A stretch of DNA of 64,000 bases from Rufibacter glacialis (lineage in GTDB: Bacteria > Bacteroidota > Bacteroidia > Cytophagales > Hymenobacteraceae): contig NZ_VKKZ01000010.1 of assembly GCF_008271745.1 (NCBI RefSeq), forward strand, positions 897,677 through 961,676. The letters are read 5' to 3'. Below, piece by piece: positions 33,205 through 41,528 of this stretch; the stretch's first letter is position 1; the number at the start of each line of letters is the position of its first letter. A program made the translations under genes and the position numbers. The notes beneath the pieces were generated by a model. The model did no database searches and was not told the origin of the DNA. It saw only the letters and a list, made by a program, of their open reading frames with translations.

Positions 33205-35604
33205 ATGCTCCAGACCGCACCTCTAGAGACCCACGTCCACACCTGTTACCACTGCGGCGACGCATGCACCGGCCAGCCCATTGCCTTTGATGAGAAGGAG
33301 TTCTGCTGCGAAGGCTGCAAGGTGGTGTATGAACTACTGGCGGAGAACGATCTCTGCACCTATTATACCTTAGACCAGCGGCCCGGCATTTCGGTCAAAG
33401 ACCCTATTGCCTCTGCTAGGTTCGCGTACCTCCAAGATGCCAAGGTGCAGCAGCAACTGCTGGATTTTCAGAACGAGGCCGTGAGCAAGATCACCTTCCA
33501 TATTCCGCAGATGCACTGCAGTTCCTGCATCTGGCTCCTGGAGAACCTGAACCGCCTCAATGCCGGCGTCACCGATGTGCACGTGAATTTCCTGCGCAAA
33601 GAGGCCGCCGTGACCTTTGAGCATGGTACCACCACGCTGGCGCAGGTAGTAGAGCTGATGGCCCATATCGGCTATGAGCCGCAGATCACCCTGGCAGACA
33701 TGGAGGCACCCGCGCCTAAGAAAGACCGGTCTATCTACTACAAGCTGGGTTTGGCGGGCTTCTGTTTCGGGAACGTGATGTTGCTGAGTTTGCCGGAGTA
33801 CTTTGGGGGCTTGCAGCACCAGTTCGGGCGGTTCTTTGGCTGGCTCAACGTGCTGCTGGCCTTGCCGGTATTCCTTTACAGTGCGCGCGGGTTCTTCACC
33901 AGCGCCTGGCAAGGCCTGCAACAGCGCATGATCAACCTGGACCTGCCCATTGCCATCGGGTTACTTTCTTTGTTCTGCGTGAGCCTCTATGACATCAGCA
34001 CGGGCCGAGGGCCCGGTTTCCTGGATTCGTTTACGGGCCTGGTGTTCTTCATGCTCATTGGAAAATATATGCAGCGCCGCACCTATGACTCCCTGGCTTT
34101 TGACCGGGAGTACACGTCTTATTTCCCCATTTCGGTGTCGGTTCTGAAAAACGGGCAGGAAACGCCTACGTCGGTGAAAGAGCTGCAGAAAGGGAACCGG
34201 ATTCTGGTGCGCAACCACGAACTCATTCCTGCCGACTCTATTCTGCTGCGCGGCACCGCCAACATTGACTACAGCTTTGTGACCGGAGAAGCCGTGCCCG
34301 TGGCGCGCGTGGCCGGCGAGGTGATTTACGCGGGCGGGCGGCAGTTGGGCGAAGGCATTGAACTGGAGGTGGTGAAAGAAGTCTCCCAAGGGTACCTCAC
34401 CCAGCTCTGGAACCACGTGAACTTCAAAAAAGAAGAAAAGCAGACGGTAGAGAATTACGCCAACGCGGTGGGCAAATACTTCCTGAGCGTGACGCTGCTC
34501 ATTGCCGCCGGGGCGCTCGGGTACTGGGTGCCGCGTGACACTGACATGGCCGTGAAAGCCTTTACCTCGGTGCTGGTCATTGCCTGTCCGTGCGCCTTGT
34601 CCTTGGCTACGCCCTTTACGTTGGGGGCTACTCTGCGCATCTTCGGGCGGCAGAAGCTGTACCTCAAGAACAGCGCCGTGGTAGAAGCCATGGCCAAGGC
34701 CGATATGGTGGTCTTTGACAAAACCGGCACGTTAACGGAACCCAGCGCCGCCGCCATTTCCTTTGTGGGCCATGCCTTGACCTCTGATGAGGCGCAGTTG
34801 GTGCGCTCCGTCCTGAAGCACTCTACCCACCCGCTCAGCCAGCGGCTGTACCGTCACCTGGCAGGAAAGCCGCAGCCGGTATTGGATTTCCTGGAAAAGC
34901 CAGGGGCCGGACTGCAGGGGGTGGTAGCCGATTGCCCTATAAAGATAGGTTCTGCACCGTGGGTGAATGCCTCCTATGAACAGGAAGGCGATAACCGGCA
35001 GACCAGGGTCTATCTTTCTCTGAACGGACAGGTGCGGGGGTACTTCATGTTCCAGAACGTGTACCGCCAGGGAGTATCTGAATTGGTGCAGGAACTGGCC
35101 AAAACCAAGCAACTGGCTGTTCTCTCCGGCGACAATGACAGCGAGGCCCCCCGGTTGCGCGCCCTCTTCGGGCCTACGGCGGAACTGCGCTTCAACCAAT
35201 CGCCGTTGCAGAAACTGGAATACATCAAAAGCCTGAAAGAGCAGGGCCGGTCGCCTATCATGGTGGGCGATGGCCTCAATGACGCCGGCGCTCTGCGCCA
35301 AAGCGATGTGGGCTTGGCCCTCACCGACAACGTGACCGGCTTTTCGCCTTCTTGTGACGGTATCTTGGATGCCCGCCAACTTCCGCAATTGGCCCGCTAC
35401 CTCCGGTTCTCCCAGACCAGTCTGCGGCTGATCCTGGCGGCCTTTGGGGTGTCGTTCGTCTATAACATCATTGGCCTGACCATGGCCGTGATGGGAGAGT
35501 TCACGCCTATTGTCTCTGCCATTCTCATGCCGGTGAGTACCCTGAGTGTGATTTCTTTTGCGGTTCTGGCGGTGAAAGTAGCCGCGAAACGGGCCGGGTT
35601 TTGA
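33205..35604 (+). CDS. ccoI: Copper-translocating P1B-type ATPase, CcoI/FixI type
   Basis: A 799-residue heavy-metal ATPase. The N-terminus has a Cys-rich domain found in FixI/CcoI proteins (CYHCGDAC at 14-21 and FCCEGCKVV at 33-41), followed by an HMA domain with C106-S-S-C109. The membrane copper-binding motif is C461-P-C463, the phosphorylated residue is Asp505 in DKTGT, the HP motif is HSTHPLS, and GDGLNDAGAL completes the P domain. CcoI loads copper into the CcoN subunit of cbb3 oxidase. It stands alone here, 18 kb from the cbb3 cluster, but shares a candidate Fnr-type control site with it. Full length with no breaks. Confidence 0.9.
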   Translation: MLQTAPLETHVHTCYHCGDACTGQPIAFDEKEFCCEGCKVVYELLAENDLCTYYTLDQRPGISVKDPIASARFAYLQDAKVQQQLLDFQNEAVSKITFHIPQMHCSSCIWLLENLNRLNAGVTDVHVNFLRKEAAVTFEHGTTTLAQVVELMAHIGYEPQITLADMEAPAPKKDRSIYYKLGLAGFCFGNVMLLSLPEYFGGLQHQFGRFFGWLNVLLALPVFLYSARGFFTSAWQGLQQRMINLDLPIAIGLLSLFCVSLYDISTGRGPGFLDSFTGLVFFMLIGKYMQRRTYDSLAFDREYTSYFPISVSVLKNGQETPTSVKELQKGNRILVRNHELIPADSILLRGTANIDYSFVTGEAVPVARVAGEVIYAGGRQLGEGIELEVVKEVSQGYLTQLWNHVNFKKEEKQTVENYANAVGKYFLSVTLLIAAGALGYWVPRDTDMAVKAFTSVLVIACPCALSLATPFTLGATLRIFGRQKLYLKNSAVVEAMAKADMVVFDKTGTLTEPSAAAISFVGHALTSDEAQLVRSVLKHSTHPLSQRLYRHLAGKPQPVLDFLEKPGAGLQGVVADCPIKIGSAPWVNASYEQEGDNRQTRVYLSLNGQVRGYFMFQNVYRQGVSELVQELAKTKQLAVLSGDNDSEAPRLRALFGPTAELRFNQSPLQKLEYIKSLKEQGRSPIMVGDGLNDAGALRQSDVGLALTDNVTGFSPSCDGILDARQLPQLARYLRFSQTSLRLILAAFGVSFVYNIIGLTMAVMGEFTPIVSAILMPVSTLSVISFAVLAVKVAAKRAGF

Positions 35605-35670
35605 GAAGGTTTTTGAAGAAAGGTGAGGTTTGGCATGTGTGTTGGTTTGGTGCGTGTGTGTCAGTTTGGT

Positions 35671-35878
35671 GCATGCCTTCTGCAGTTCCCTTGGCATTTC
35701 CGCTTCCAGCGTTGATCCACACACTTTGCTGTTTCATAGCTTCCGCTAAGCGCTCACGGCCGCGGGGCCCCGCCTTCCGCCCTCGCGCTGTGCCCTCTAC
35801 TCCGCCCGCCTCGCTCTCGCTCAGGGGCGGTCGAGGCCTAGGAGCTCAAGCGAAAGGCTGGAATAGGGTATGCGTGGG
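35671..35878 (+). repeat. 200-bp dispersed repeat, copy B (subfamily 2)
   Basis: Starts GCATGCCTTCTGCAG, core GCGCTCACGGCCGCGGGGCC then CCGCCTTCCGCCCTCGCG, ends GCGAAAGGCTGGAATAGGG then TATGCGTG. Closest relative is copy D (58003-58210). The frame read through copy D shifts here, so the repeat is not protein-coding. Confidence 0.85.
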
Positions 35879-35892
35879 GTAATGGTGCAGTA

Positions 35893-35923
35893 GACCTCAC
35901 AGGTTTTGGAAACCTGTGAGGTC
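35893..35923. repeat. 31-nt hairpin GACCTCACAGG... , copy 1
   Basis: 15-bp arms (GACCTCACAGGTTTT / GAAACCTGTGAGGTC, one G-U) around a single base. It lies 14 nt after repeat copy B; the other copy (57914-57944) lies between repeat copies C and D. Confidence 0.85.
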
Positions 35924-36048
35924 TTGGCTTTCCAAGGTGCAAGGTTTCCTTCTAGGACGCGGAGGTACTTTGGTGACTAGGGTATAAAGCTTAAGAAAGG
36001 GCTCAAGGCAGAGGAGGGTCTCCGAGAAAAGGCGTGATAAGTGGAATT

Positions 36049-36155
36049 CCCTCTCCCTGGGGGAGAGGGCTAGGGTGAGGGGCAGCGGCAGTTCAAAGCA
36101 AAGGCTTCTCCAGTTAGGAACCTACTCCCCCTCATCCTAACCTTCTCCCAGAGGG
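36049..36155. repeat. Inverted pair of CCCTCTCCC/GGGAGAGGG repeats
   Basis: The left unit (36049-36082) reads CCCTCTCCCTGGGGGAGAGG then GCTAGGGTGAGGGG. The right unit (36126-36155) is its inverse form with CCCCTCATCCTAACC and CTCCCAGAGGG. REP-like sequences of this kind occur widely in bacterial intergenic DNA. Confidence 0.75.
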
Positions 36156-36291
36156 CGAAGGAACCGCGGTATTGCATTTTGGGCCTGGGTTACAGAAGGG
36201 AGCCTGAAAATGTATTACCGCTGAAAATCCATACTTCCCCATGAGGGGGCGAAGGAGGGCGCAGATTTACTTCTTCAACCGATAAATATCT

Positions 36292-36318
36292 GGTTCAAGT
36301 TTTCAACTTGGACCTACC
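36292..36318 (+). repeat. Composite hairpin repeat fragment, copy 3
   Basis: Only the GGTTCAAGTTTTCAACTTGG module and the following ACCTACC are present. Confidence 0.75.
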
Positions 36319-36850
36319 ACCTAACGAAGTCTGTGACTTTCCCCGCCGGTCTGCAGCAAAACTGGGATTTTGCAAATTCAGATGAACAGAAAGAACCCTG
36401 ATAAGTCATCCTTACTCACCCTTCATTTTCCTGGCAAAAAGGGAAATCCTGTCCTTGCTGTCATGCAGTTTTTAAATATAAATTTCAGCAGATCCCATCT
36501 GCTATTCAACCCACGGTAATTGCTTCTTTTCTTAGTTATTTTTGACAAACAACGCCTAAAGCATAAATAATGTTTCCCTAGGAAAAGGCTCTGACCAACT
36601 ACCTTGGCAGGCAAAAACGCACTTTCTCGGGAGGATTATATTCGTCTTTATAGGGCGGCGCCTGGAGCGGAAGAATGCAACTTTTTGAGGACTGGTTTGG
36701 AATAAAAATGAAATCTTAGGCGGGATAGCGGCGGGTAGGGGTGGTTTCCTAACCTATTGCGGGAGGGCGCGTAGTATCAGCACTTTGCGTGGAGCTTTTG
36801 CCTGACTGGGGTAGGTGCTCCACGCTTTCATGTTCCCTAAACCTGTTCTT

Positions 36851-37342
36851 ATGATACAAACGATGCGTGGCAAATGGTGCGTTGTTTTTCCGCTGTTGCT
36901 GCTATGGCTGGTAGGGGCTGGTTGTTCCAACTACCCCAAAGACCCAGAGAAGACCCTGGAGAAAGTTTCTAACGGTACCCTGCACGTGGGCTATTCTGAA
37001 AATCCACCCTGGGTGGTGAAAGGCGCCGCCGCGCCCACCGGAATAGAGGCTGACCTGATCAAGGCCTTCGCGCAGAGCATTGGGGCCCAGATCCAATGGC
37101 ACAATGACACGGAGCAGAACCTGCTGGAGGCCCTGGAAGAAAAGCAGTTGCAGGTGGTGATTGCAGGCCTCACCGATGACAGTCCCTGGTCCAAGAATGT
37201 CTCTTTTACCCGTCCGTTCGTGGAGCTGGGCAAGAAGAAGCATGTCATGGCCGTGGTCATGGGTGAAAACGCCTTCATCACCAAATTAGAGTCTTTCCTG
37301 CACCAGCAGGCATCTTCCCTTGAAAAACAAGTGCAGCCATGA
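36851..37342 (+). CDS. Short family-3 solute-binding lipoprotein
   Basis: A 163-residue lipoprotein: leader MIQTMRGKWCVVFPLLLL with lipobox LVGAGC (Cys25), then a partial periplasmic binding fold (LHVGYSENPPWVVKGAAAPTGIEADLIKAFAQSIGAQI; VVIAGLTDDSPWSKNVSFTRPFVE). Amino-acid binding proteins of this family have two lobes and about 240 residues; here the second lobe is essentially missing (only KHVMAVVMGENAF remains before a helix). The stop overlaps the start of the next gene (ATGA), implying coupled translation with a CDF-like transporter. Upstream ATG codons (36815, 36830) are in frame but add no feature; 36851 gives a normal lipoprotein leader. The ligand is unknown. Confidence 0.82.
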   Translation: MIQTMRGKWCVVFPLLLLWLVGAGCSNYPKDPEKTLEKVSNGTLHVGYSENPPWVVKGAAAPTGIEADLIKAFAQSIGAQIQWHNDTEQNLLEALEEKQLQVVIAGLTDDSPWSKNVSFTRPFVELGKKKHVMAVVMGENAFITKLESFLHQQASSLEKQVQP

Positions 37343-38292
37343 AAGCAATCAACCACTTTGAATATCCCCCGGACTTACAAGAGGTGTTCAAGAAAGCCAA
37401 ACGGCTGGAATGGATCTCCATCGGTTACCTGATTTCCACCGCCTTTCTGGTGTTCATGACCATGGGCAATTCCCAGGCCATGAAAACCGCCTGGTTTGAA
37501 GACCTGCTCAGCCTCACGCCCGCCGTCTCGTTCCTGATCGCATCGCGGGTGTTCCACAAGGCGCCCAACAAAGACTTCCCGTACGGGTACCACCGGGTGG
37601 TGAGCATCGCCTATCTGTGCAGTGCCGTGGCCTTGTTTGCCGTAGGGGCCTTCCTCATCTTTGACTCTTCTATGACCCTGATCAAACAGGAGCACCCCAC
37701 CATCGGCATCAAAGTCATCTTTGGGCACGAGATCTGGTTGGGGTACCTCATGATGGCGGTCATGGTATATGGCACGGTCCCGGCCATCATTCTGGGCCGC
37801 ATGAAGCTGCCCCTGGCGAAGAAGCTGCACGAGAAAAACCTATTCACTGATGCCGCCATGAACAAAGCCGACTGGATGACGGCCGCCGCCGCCATTCTGG
37901 GTATTGCCGGCATTGGAATGGGTTGGTGGTGGGCAGATTCCGCGGCCGCCATCATCATCTCCCTGGACATCATCAAAGACGGATACACCAACCTGAAGCA
38001 GGCCGTGTTTGATTTGATGGACGAGCGCCCCAAGAAGGTGGAAGACCAGGAAGACGATCCTTTGCTGCAAAAGGTGAACGCCCTCATTGAAAAGCAACCT
38101 TGGGTAAAGGAACACGCCTTCAGAATGCGCGAGGAAGGCCACGTGTACCTGGGGGAAGGCTTTGTGGTACCCACTGATGCGGAAGACTTGGTGCCGCGCA
38201 TTGAGAAGCTGGCCCAGGAGGTAGAAGACCTGCACTGGCGCATCCAGGAGTTCGTAATCATGCCGGTGCGCACCATTCCTGAACAGCAATAA
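37339..38292 (+). CDS. Cation-diffusion-facilitator (CDF) fold protein with altered metal site
   Basis: A 317-residue CDF-family membrane protein: six helices to about residue 215, then a cytoplasmic domain (YTNLKQAVFDLMDE; VNALIEKQPWVKEHAFRMRE; GEGFVVPTDAEDLVPRIEKLAQEVE). By alignment to the E. coli YiiP helices, the transport site is not conserved. In helix 2 only Asp55 remains and the partner four residues on is Leu59. In helix 5 the His and Asp positions are Thr181 and Ala185 (KADWMTAAAAIL). The GHxRxE loop reads YGYHRVVS. It may move another cation or act as a non-transporting sensor with the coupled binding protein. A terminator follows. Confidence 0.85.
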   Translation: MKAINHFEYPPDLQEVFKKAKRLEWISIGYLISTAFLVFMTMGNSQAMKTAWFEDLLSLTPAVSFLIASRVFHKAPNKDFPYGYHRVVSIAYLCSAVALFAVGAFLIFDSSMTLIKQEHPTIGIKVIFGHEIWLGYLMMAVMVYGTVPAIILGRMKLPLAKKLHEKNLFTDAAMNKADWMTAAAAILGIAGIGMGWWWADSAAAIIISLDIIKDGYTNLKQAVFDLMDERPKKVEDQEDDPLLQKVNALIEKQPWVKEHAFRMREEGHVYLGEGFVVPTDAEDLVPRIEKLAQEVEDLHWRIQEFVIMPVRTIPEQQ

Positions 38293-38296
38293 CCAG

Positions 38297-38345
38297 AAAA
38301 CACGCCTGAAACAGTTCCGGCCAAACCCGGTTTCAGGCGTGTTTT
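38297..38345 (+). terminator. Intrinsic terminator of the SBP-CDF operon
   Basis: A perfect 16-bp stem (AAAACACGCCTGAAAC / GTTTCAGGCGTGTTTT) with a 17-nt loop and closing T run, starting five bases after the CDF stop codon. Confidence 0.9.
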
Positions 38346-38365
38346 TAAGGAAGCCACTCTAAAGG
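38330..38365. repeat. 36-nt dispersed palindrome fused to the terminator
   Basis: GTTTCAGGCGTG, centre TTTTTAAGGAAG, end CACTCTAAAGG; it shares its first half with the terminator's right arm and is close to the copy at 18659. Confidence 0.55.
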
Positions 38366-38490
38366 ATACAGTACCTTTTTTGCAGCCCGTAGACCAGAAG
38401 CCGGGAACCAGAAGGCCAACGGTGAACGAGGGAGTTTATGGGTTTCAAATAAGTCAAGGCCTGCTTTTCTGGAGCCAGGAAATACCGGGC

Positions 38491-38530
38491 ATAAGAAAGC
38501 CTTCTGGTTTCCACCAGAAGGCTTTCTTAT
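38491..38530 (-). terminator. Intrinsic terminator of the Lys/Gly-rich protein gene
   Basis: A perfect 18-bp stem (ATAAGAAAGCCTTCTGGT / ACCAGAAGGCTTTCTTAT) with a 4-nt loop, 20 bases beyond the stop codon. The arms begin and end AT-rich, so it can work on both strands. Confidence 0.85.
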
Positions 38531-38550
38531 TTGCTGGAAAGGAGGAGAGG

Positions 38551-38880
38551 TTAGTCTATTTTCTGATCTACTTTCTCTACGCCTTTCTTGGTGGTGTTCT
38601 TAACGGCCTTGCCGCCTTTTTTAGCGCCGTTGCCAACCGCTTTGCCTACTTTCTTGGCCCCTTTGCCTGTGGCCTTGGCGCCGCTCACGGCCAGGTCCTT
38701 AGTGCCTTTGCCTACTTCCTTGGCTCCGTGGCCCACTTTGTGCGTTCCTTCTTTGGCTCTTTCCTTGTTGGTTCTCACTTGCGTGGTGTCTTGCCCTTGT
38801 GGAACAAGGGAAGCTTGGGCAGGAGCGGCCTGTAAGAAAGTGGCTACTCCAATGGCGGCTATGAATGCTAACTTTTTCAT
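38551..38880 (-). CDS. Secreted Lys/Gly-rich repeat protein (LEA/hydrophilin-like)
   Basis: A 109-residue protein with a clean signal peptide (MKKLAFIAAIGVATFLQAAP, cleavage after AQA). The mature part is built of degenerate 7-11-residue repeats: KVGHGAKEVGKGTKDLA, GAKATGKGAKKVGKA, GNGAKKGGKAVKNTTKKG. It is very basic, lacks Cys and aromatic residues and is probably disordered or amphipathic-helical, like LEA-type or hydrophilin stress proteins. No defined function. A terminator follows, and its promoter must lie before 38970. Confidence 0.75.
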   Translation of the reverse strand: MKKLAFIAAIGVATFLQAAPAQASLVPQGQDTTQVRTNKERAKEGTHKVGHGAKEVGKGTKDLAVSGAKATGKGAKKVGKAVGNGAKKGGKAVKNTTKKGVEKVDQKID

Positions 38881-39025
38881 GTCTGTGTCTGTTTCTAATG
38901 AACCTTATGGTTGGGCTTAAAAACGGATAAGCCAAGCGATAGTTGCATTTTAAGGTTTAGATATCTTTCTTTTGCCAATGAATGCGCCTCTTGAATTGTC
39001 AGAAAAGAGGAAGCGGGTGCGCCAC

Positions 39026-39060
39026 GTTTCAGGCTTGTTTTGAAGAAATTGGTTCTTAAC
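39026..39060. repeat. 36-nt dispersed palindrome (35 nt)
   Basis: GTTTCAGGCTTG, centre TTTTGAAGAAAT, end GGTTCTTAAC; upstream of the glutathione peroxidase gene. Confidence 0.55.
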
Positions 39061-39168
39061 CGGGTTCTTGCGTAAAGAATAGTTTGTTTTGCACTGCCTC
39101 AGGTACGCCGCCGTTGCAGGGGTGGACTGCCGGTGCATCAGAAAAGAAGGAAGCTTTCAAGTGATACC

Positions 39169-39765
39169 ATGGAATTGAGAAAAAAGATAATGAAGGTGCT
39201 GTACCCCCTGATCATGAAGTTGACCAAATCAACTAGTAAGGGGAAGGTGTTACAGAACGAGAAAAAGGTGCGGCCGGCCCAATCCTTCTATGAGTTAGCT
39301 ACCGTTTTGAACAATGGGGCGCCGCTGGAGTTCAGCCAGTTCCGGAACAAGAAGGTGTTGCTGGTGAACACCGCCTCTAACTGCGGCTATACCGGCCAGT
39401 ACCAGGAACTGCAGGAGCTGTATGAGCAGAAGAAAGACGAAATGGTCATCATCGGGTTCCCGGCCAACGATTTTAAGGAGCAGGAGAAAGACGAGGACCA
39501 GCAGATTGCCCAGTTCTGCCAAGTGAACTTCGGGGTCACGTTTCCGCTGGCCAAGAAGAGCGTGGTGGTGAAAAACCAAAACCAGAACGCCGTCTACCAA
39601 TGGCTTTCAGATGCCCGCCAGAACGGCTGGAACCAGCACGAACCAGACTGGAACTTCAGCAAATACCTGCTGGATGAGAACGGGGTACTCACCCACTACT
39701 TCGGCCCGGCCATCTCCCCTCTGGGGGAGGAAATGCGGGCAGCCCTGCAGCAGAAATCGGTTTAA
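39169..39765 (+). CDS. Glutathione peroxidase family thiol peroxidase
   Basis: A 198-residue GPx-family protein that reduces peroxides, in bacteria usually with thioredoxin. The peroxidatic Cys72 is in LLVNTASNCGYTGQYQELQ, and the family motif IGFPANDFKEQEKDEDQQIAQFC supplies the second Cys (FC, resolving position). The third motif is WNFSKYLLDENG with the tetrad Trp and Asn. The first ~35 residues (IMKVLYPLIMKLTKSTSKGK) are an unusual basic, hydrophobic lead that could associate with the membrane. I chose the ATG at 39169; a GTG at 39133 would add 12 residues without similarity. Confidence 0.93.
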   Translation: MELRKKIMKVLYPLIMKLTKSTSKGKVLQNEKKVRPAQSFYELATVLNNGAPLEFSQFRNKKVLLVNTASNCGYTGQYQELQELYEQKKDEMVIIGFPANDFKEQEKDEDQQIAQFCQVNFGVTFPLAKKSVVVKNQNQNAVYQWLSDARQNGWNQHEPDWNFSKYLLDENGVLTHYFGPAISPLGEEMRAALQQKSV

Positions 39766-39789
39766 AAGCTGTACGCCAGAGATAAGCGT

Positions 39790-39825
39790 GTTTCTGGGCC
39801 ATTTTTTCGAAGAAAGGACCAAAAC
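39790..39825. repeat. 36-nt dispersed palindrome
   Basis: GTTTCTGGGCCA, centre TTTTTTCGAAGAAA, end GGACCAAAAC; 24 nt after the GPx stop codon. Confidence 0.65.
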
Positions 39826-39928
39826 GTGTAGGGTGCACCTGGGGATTGGCCTGGCCCGCTCCTTGAGCGGGGAGAGCCAGGCAGCAAAGCCTTGCCGTAG
39901 GGCCACCTCAGTTGGTACCAATAAATCC

Positions 39929-39964
39929 GTTTTCCGGCCGTTTTCTGATTAAACCGCCCTAAAC
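39929..39964. repeat. 36-nt dispersed palindrome
   Basis: GTTTTCCGGCCG, centre TTTTCTGATTAAA, end CGCCCTAAAC; 104 nt after the previous copy and before the HAD gene. Confidence 0.65.
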
Positions 39965-40048
39965 AGGCTAATGTAAAAGAAAGTACCTCCAGGTGCCAGG
40001 ACCGGTTTTTACCTGCCTTGCCCGGGGGAAAGCAAAAGAAGTACCCTT

Positions 40049-40894
40049 ATGGATTTTTCAAACACCACCATCAAACTAGTGGCCACCGACATGGATGGCA
40101 CCCTGCTGGATCCCCAACATACCTTAAGCGATTCGTTCTACCCGGTCTACCAGGCCCTGAAAGAGCAGGGCATCTTGTTCGCGGCCGCCAGTGGGCGGCA
40201 GTACTACAACCTGGCCAACCTGTTTGAGCCCATCAAAGACGAGATCATCTTCCTGGCCGAAAACGGCAGCTATGTCGTTTACCAGGGCCAGGAATTGTTA
40301 GTGCAGGCCCTGGACCCCTCCATGGTCCGGCAACTTCTGCAGAAAGCCAAAACGATACCGGGGGTGCAGGTAGTGCTTTGCGGAAAGAAAACGGCCTATG
40401 TCCAAAACACTGACCCGGCGTTCATGGAGCAGGTAGACCTGTATTATGATAAGGTGGAGGTGGTGGAAGACCTGTTACAGGTAACAGATGATGCCTTCTT
40501 GAAAATCGCCATCTGTGACCTGGCCGGGGCCGAAGCCAACAGCAACACCTACTTCCAGGCAGAAAGGGAGCACCTGCAGGTGACCGTCTCCGGAAAGATC
40601 TGGCTGGACCTCTGCCATAAACACGCAAACAAAGGCCGGGCCATGGAGGTGATCCAGGAGAAATTCAACATCACGCCGGAAGAGACCATGGTGTTCGGTG
40701 ATTACCTCAACGACCTTAAAATGGTGCAGAAAGCCTACTACAGCTACGCCATGGAAAACGCCCACCCAGACATCAAAGCCGCAGCCCGGTTCAGAGCCAA
40801 AAGCAACAGCCAGAACGGGGTGGTAGAGGTCCTGCAGCAACTGGTAGATGCTACAAGTAAAATGCCTGCAGCCAGGCCGGAGGAGGAACGGTAA
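40049..40894 (+). CDS. Cof-type HAD-superfamily phosphatase
   Basis: A 281-residue HAD hydrolase of the Cof/IIB class. Motif I is ATDMDGTLLD with nucleophile Asp14 and Asp16, motif II is AAASGRQ, motif III is the Lys of NKGRAMEVIQ, and motif IV is VFGDYLNDLKM. The IIB cap lies between motifs II and III (about 85-190). The family dephosphorylates small sugar phosphates or cofactors such as pyridoxal phosphate or FMN. The acceptor cannot be deduced. In motif IV the usual GDxxNDxxM is kept with Tyr-Leu inserted. Monocistronic. Confidence 0.93.
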   Translation: MDFSNTTIKLVATDMDGTLLDPQHTLSDSFYPVYQALKEQGILFAAASGRQYYNLANLFEPIKDEIIFLAENGSYVVYQGQELLVQALDPSMVRQLLQKAKTIPGVQVVLCGKKTAYVQNTDPAFMEQVDLYYDKVEVVEDLLQVTDDAFLKIAICDLAGAEANSNTYFQAEREHLQVTVSGKIWLDLCHKHANKGRAMEVIQEKFNITPEETMVFGDYLNDLKMVQKAYYSYAMENAHPDIKAAARFRAKSNSQNGVVEVLQQLVDATSKMPAARPEEER

Positions 40895-41009
40895 GCCCAT
40901 CCCCTAACAGCGGAAGCAGGAACCGGGCAGTACAATCGCCTCGATTGTTTTAGGGCTGATTCCCTGCGCCAACCGTATACTTTAGAGTAAACCGAGTAAA
41001 TCTAAGACC

Positions 41010-41258
41010 ATGGATGAGCCTTTAATGCAGGCGGTCACCGAGGCCGCCGCCAAACGGAAGTTCCTGAAAATACAGTACCGCACCGATTTGAACGAGTTTT
41101 TGACGGTCACCTCTATGATCAAGAAAGTGGAGGAAAAAGGGGGCGTGCATTACCTGGAACTAGTCACCGGCCAGGAGATTCCTTTTGACCAATTGGTGAA
41201 GGTGGGTGATGTAGCCTCCAGTAACTTCAGCAGCCGTGATTTCACCTGTGACTGCTGA
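41010..41258 (+). CDS. Uncharacterised 82-residue protein, small beta-barrel-like
   Basis: I do not recognise this protein. Residues 1-17 look helical and the rest has alternating hydrophobic strands (KFLKIQYRTDLNEFLTVTSMIKKVEEKGGVHYLELVTGQEIPFDQLVKVGDV), a pattern like a small SH3/Sm-type barrel that binds RNA or protein. It ends in a striking DFTCDC, so two Cys lie at the very C-terminus and could bind metal. No signal peptide. ATG start, codon use as in neighbours, likely real. Monocistronic. Confidence 0.65.
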   Translation: MDEPLMQAVTEAAAKRKFLKIQYRTDLNEFLTVTSMIKKVEEKGGVHYLELVTGQEIPFDQLVKVGDVASSNFSSRDFTCDC

Positions 41259-41416
41259 TGAACCTATAAAATTCATTTTAATTGGGTATAAGGAGGTACG
41301 TTTAGACCGAACCCTTTCCTGGATATGGGTGATTCCTCCCCCAATAGTTAATTCCTTCACCCATAAAGGTGTGAATGGTGTTTCATCCTAAGAAGTCATC
41401 TTGTATTATAATCTTC

Positions 41417-41480
41417 AGTAATCACCCTGATTAGCAGTCACCCAGATTAGTAATCACCCTGATCAGTAGTTCCTCTGGTT
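41417..41480 (+). repeat. 16-bp tandem repeat, four units
   Basis: Units AGTAATCACCCTGATT, AGCAGTCACCCAGATT, AGTAATCACCCTGATC and a decayed AGTAGTTCCTCTGGTT follow each other with no gaps. The last unit merges with a composite-hairpin repeat. Confidence 0.8.
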
Positions 41481-41528
41481 CAAGTTTTCAACTTGGACCT
41501 ACCCTTATCCGGAAGTTTCCAACTTCCG
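41477..41528 (+). repeat. Composite hairpin repeat, copy 4
   Basis: GGTTCAAGTTTTCAACTTGG module, spacer, then CCGGAAGTTTCCAACTTCCG; the GAGGC module is missing. Together with the tandem repeat it fills most of the 510-base gap before the DoxX gene. Confidence 0.8.

Larger units (their letters stand above)
35605..36850. other. Large repeat-rich gap
   Basis: About 1.25 kb with no credible gene: 200-bp repeat copy B, a 31-nt hairpin, a pair of oppositely oriented CCCTCTCCC-type repeats (36049-36082 and 36126-36155), and a composite-hairpin fragment (36292-36318). The last 250 bases are more AT-rich and should hold the promoter of the solute-binding lipoprotein. Confidence 0.7.
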
